A stretch of DNA of 64,000 nucleotides from UBA966 sp046350355 (GTDB lineage Bacteria; Planctomycetota; Phycisphaerae; Phycisphaerales; SM1A02), in contig JAXMAN010000001.1 of the NCBI GenBank assembly GCA_046350355.1, positions 620,001 to 684,000 of the forward strand, given 5' to 3'. Every line of letters starts with the position of its first letter. Position 1 is the first letter of the stretch. Both the position numbers and the translations under genes were made by a program. Shown here piece after piece: positions 61,761 through 64,000 of the stretch. The notes beneath the pieces are model-generated. The model made no database searches and was not told the DNA's origin. It was given only the letters and a program-made list of their open reading frames with translations.

Positions 61761-63191
61761 ATGCTCCACGACACGCTCCCACACCTCGCCAGCGCCATCC
61801 TCGCCCTGGGCGAACCCGCCGCGGCGCCCCCCTCGCTGGGCCTGAACGCGCTCCTGCTCGTCGGGCTGGCGATCGCGGCCATCGGGGGCTTCCTGGTGGT
61901 CCGTCCCGCCAGCCTGGCGATGGGCTTCGCCGTCACCGTGGCGATGTGGACCCTGAGCTACGTGGCGATGCTGCAGCCGGGCGTCTTCGTGGGCGAACTC
62001 CTCTTCGCCGGCGTCGTCGCCTGCCCCTTCGTGGGCGGCTTCATCGCGGGCCGGCGGCCGCAGTCGGGGGCGCGCGGCGTGCCGATCGGCCTCGTGAGCG
62101 CCGTCGTCAACCTGATGGTGCTCTTCGCGGTCGTGCGCCCCGGCGAGGGCGCGCCCGCCTGGCAGCCGTTCGCGTACGCCGCCGGCCTGCTCGCGGCGAG
62201 CGCGGCGCTGGGCTTCGCGGGCGAGCGCGTCGGCGCGCGGCGTCCGGCGGCGGCGGGGCTCCCCGCGCCGGGCGCGCTGCTCGCGACGGTCGCGGCGGTC
62301 AACATCTTCGTGATGATCGTCCTCGGCGGCCTCGTCACCAGCCTCGAGGCGGGCCTCGCCGTCCCCGACTGGCCCAACAGCTTCGGCCACAACATGCTCC
62401 TCTACCCCGTGAGTGAGATGAAGGGCGGCGTCTTCTACGAGCACTCGCACCGGCTCTTCGGCATGCTGGTGGGCATCGTCGTGCTCGCCTCGGCGACGAC
62501 GATCTGGCGCACCGACCGCCGCCCCGCGCCGCGGCTGCTCTCGCTGGCGCTCGTCGTCGCGGTGATCGCGCAGGGCGTGCTCGGCGGCCTGCGCGTGACG
62601 GGCAACGCCACCGACAGCATGGATCCCTCGAAGCTCGCCCCGAGCACGACGCTCGCGATCGTGCACGGCATCCTCGCGCAGTGCGTGCTCGCGCTCGCCT
62701 TCGTGACGGCGGCGGTCGCCTCGCCGCGCTGGTCGGAGTGGGTGCCCGTGGCCGCGCGCCGCGGCGTGCGCGCGCTGCCCGCGTGGGCGCTCGCGGCGCT
62801 CGCGATCCAGCTCTTCCTGGGCGCCTCGATGCGCCACCTGCAGACGCCGCCGACGGACGACGCCGGCGCGAAGATCCCCGCGTGGGCGATGCACGGGCAC
62901 ATCACGATGGCGGTGATCGCGCTGGTCCTGGTGCTCCTGGCGGGCATGCGCTGCGGCGCGCAGGAGGACGCCCCCGCGCTGCGGCGCAACGGCAAGGCGG
63001 TCCTGCACACCGTCGGCCTGCAGTTCACGCTGGGCATCCTGGCGCTGGTCGCGGTGCTGGTGCGCCGCGGCGCCGCGATCCCCTGGTGGGAGGTGTCGAG
63101 CACGACCGCGCATCAGGCGGTCGGCGCGCTCCTCTTCGGGCTCAGCGTGCTGCTGCTGGTGCGCGCGCGCCACGACACGCGCGCGGCGTGA
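61761..63191 (+). CDS. ctaA: Heme A synthase (COX15/CtaA) with extra N-terminal membrane domain
   Basis: CtaA oxidises heme O to heme A. Residues about 190-470 hold the enzyme: GLVTSLEAGLAVPDWPNSFGHNM, FYEHSHRLFGMLVG, the central AIVHGILAQC, HGHITMAV and the last TTAHQAVGALLF, giving the heme-ligand His residues. The first 190 residues add about five membrane helices (for example LNALLLVGLAIAAIGGFLVV) that are not part of usual CtaA. GGAGGG at 61747-61752 lies 8 bases before the ATG and fixes the start. It is divergent from ctaB with a 52-base gap. Confidence 0.9.
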   Translation: MLHDTLPHLASAILALGEPAAAPPSLGLNALLLVGLAIAAIGGFLVVRPASLAMGFAVTVAMWTLSYVAMLQPGVFVGELLFAGVVACPFVGGFIAGRRPQSGARGVPIGLVSAVVNLMVLFAVVRPGEGAPAWQPFAYAAGLLAASAALGFAGERVGARRPAAAGLPAPGALLATVAAVNIFVMIVLGGLVTSLEAGLAVPDWPNSFGHNMLLYPVSEMKGGVFYEHSHRLFGMLVGIVVLASATTIWRTDRRPAPRLLSLALVVAVIAQGVLGGLRVTGNATDSMDPSKLAPSTTLAIVHGILAQCVLALAFVTAAVASPRWSEWVPVAARRGVRALPAWALAALAIQLFLGASMRHLQTPPTDDAGAKIPAWAMHGHITMAVIALVLVLLAGMRCGAQEDAPALRRNGKAVLHTVGLQFTLGILALVAVLVRRGAAIPWWEVSSTTAHQAVGALLFGLSVLLLVRARHDTRAA

Positions 63192-63206
63192 GGCCGGCGC
63201 GCGCGC

Positions 63207-64000
63207 TCACTCCGCGCGCCAGACCGGCTTGAGCGCCTCCTCGAGCGCGAGCACCGCGTAAGCGGTCGCCAGCTCCGAGCGTCCCTCCATCCAGCGGTCC
63301 GCGCTGTTGGCCCAGCTTCCGTCGGCGCGCTGGCGGCCGACGAGCGCCGTCACGAGGTCGTCGCGCCAGTTGCGCGGGGCGGCGGCGGCGGTGGGCGCGC
63401 CCGCGCCCGCGGCGCCTGCACCCGCACCCGCGGCGATCGGCTCCACTGTGCGCGCGCCCGACGCGTAGAGCGCCCGCGCCGCGGCGTGCAGGTAGTAGTA
63501 GTGGCCCTGCGCGCCCATGCCCGGGTTCTCGTCGAAGGTGTAGTTGCGGCGCACCCAGTCGGAGGCGGCGCGCACGCGCGGGTCCTGCGGCGTGAGTCCC
63601 GCGTAGAGCATGCTCTTGAAGCCCGCGTAGGTCATGCTGCCGTAGCTGCGCAGCGCGCGCGTGCCGGGGGGCATCTTCTCGCCGTATCGGCCCTCGCCCG
63701 CGGCGTCGCTGGCCATGCTCTCGCCGCCGTTGGCGGGCGTGTAGACGAATCCGCCGTCGTCGGTGCCGTGCTGCGCCCAGCTCGCGGGGTTCGTCGACTT
63801 CAGGTTCTGCGTGCGCGCCACGAAGACGAGCGCCCGCTGCACCGCCGGATCGTCGGGCGAGACTCCCGCGTCGTGCAGCGCGTCGAGCATGAGCTGCGTG
63901 TTCGAGAGGTCCGGGCGCCCGTGGTTGCCGTAGCCCAGCCCGCCGAACCAGTCCGTCTGCGGGCCCAGGCCCTGCTCCTGGCTCCACTGGTTGGTGCGCA
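63207..64000 (-). CDS. Terpene-cyclase/prenyltransferase-type repeat protein, partial
   Basis: The gene runs off the window, so only the C-terminal part is seen. It contains repeats like those of squalene-hopene cyclase and prenyltransferase beta subunits: RPDLSNTQLMLDAL, ALVFVARTQN, and RQRADGSWANSADRWMEG; the last has a QxxDGSW-type motif. DWFGGLGYGNHG lies near the window edge. Alpha-alpha barrel repeats of this kind are also found in secreted proteins of unknown role in planctomycetes. An Ala/Gly-rich linker (GAGAGAAGAGAP) precedes the last repeats. Cyclase activity cannot be claimed from this fragment. Confidence 0.7.
   Translation of the reverse strand, partial: RTNQWSQEQGLGPQTDWFGGLGYGNHGRPDLSNTQLMLDALHDAGVSPDDPAVQRALVFVARTQNLKSTNPASWAQHGTDDGGFVYTPANGGESMASDAAGEGRYGEKMPPGTRALRSYGSMTYAGFKSMLYAGLTPQDPRVRAASDWVRRNYTFDENPGMGAQGHYYYLHAAARALYASGARTVEPIAAGAGAGAAGAGAPTAAAAPRNWRDDLVTALVGRQRADGSWANSADRWMEGRSELATAYAVLALEEALKPVWRAE

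Overview
The window is very GC-rich bacterial DNA, with G or C at almost every third codon position and genes packed end to end. The best guess at its source is a planctomycete, probably of the Phycisphaerae type. Four secreted proteins end in the tandem dockerin-like tail (GDLN-D-G--DG-DLG-LL--W) that is common there. One membrane protein ends in the CxxCGFDL...CPECG zinc-ribbon tail common in planctomycetes. Respiration uses alternative complex III with a caa3-type oxidase, and menaquinone appears to be made by the futalosine route (mqnE). This placement is an inference; no rRNA gene is present.

Layout. Positions 1-11973 hold a partial glutamate-dehydrogenase-family gene lacking two catalytic residues, a HIT protein, a run of nadC, birA, two exported unknowns, a ParA-type ATPase with a histone-H1-like tail and a VanZ-like membrane protein, then an FAD oxidoreductase, a lipoprotein and murJ. 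Positions 11989-16808 (minus strand) hold two M16 peptidase homologues, one active and one inactive, followed by mqnE. Positions 16928-25927 are an exported-protein region: an EEP-family nuclease/phosphatase, two paralogous DNRLRE proteins (all three with dockerin-like tails), a cyclophilin, tRNA-Cys, a diguanylate cyclase, and a Gly/Trp/Asn-rich protein translationally coupled to it. Positions 26046-38533 hold gatB, hpt, a PH-domain protein, a DnaJ-type cochaperone, a 4Fe-4S/TPR membrane protein, a subtilase with a dockerin-like tail, metK behind a leader with mutually exclusive hairpins, rsmB, an EIIA protein, a bifunctional-nuclease-domain protein and truD. Positions 44683-38482 (minus strand) form a seven-gene run: EIIA, a PII-like protein, two cation-antiporter-like proteins, tatD, tatC and tadA.

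Positions 44849-63191 are a respiratory island. actABCDEF (quinol to cytochrome c or oxidase) is followed by a small membrane protein, a SCO copper chaperone, and the caa3 oxidase genes (subunits II, I, III, IV and a second III-like protein). Next come a DUF3179 protein coupled to ctaB (heme O synthase) and the divergent ctaA (heme A synthase). Together they cover electron transfer from menaquinol to oxygen, copper insertion and heme A supply. The window ends in a partial cyclase/prenyltransferase-type repeat protein.

Regulation. Several genes have a -10-like hexamer ending only 6-9 bases before the start codon, which suggests frequent leaderless transcripts; others (metK, the upstream EIIA gene, murJ, ctaA, the M16 gene) have a clear GGAG. 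The only gene-free stretch over 300 bases is 22406-22754, and only if the downstream start chosen for the diguanylate cyclase is right. No CRISPR array, insertion sequence, integrase, rRNA or replication origin was seen.
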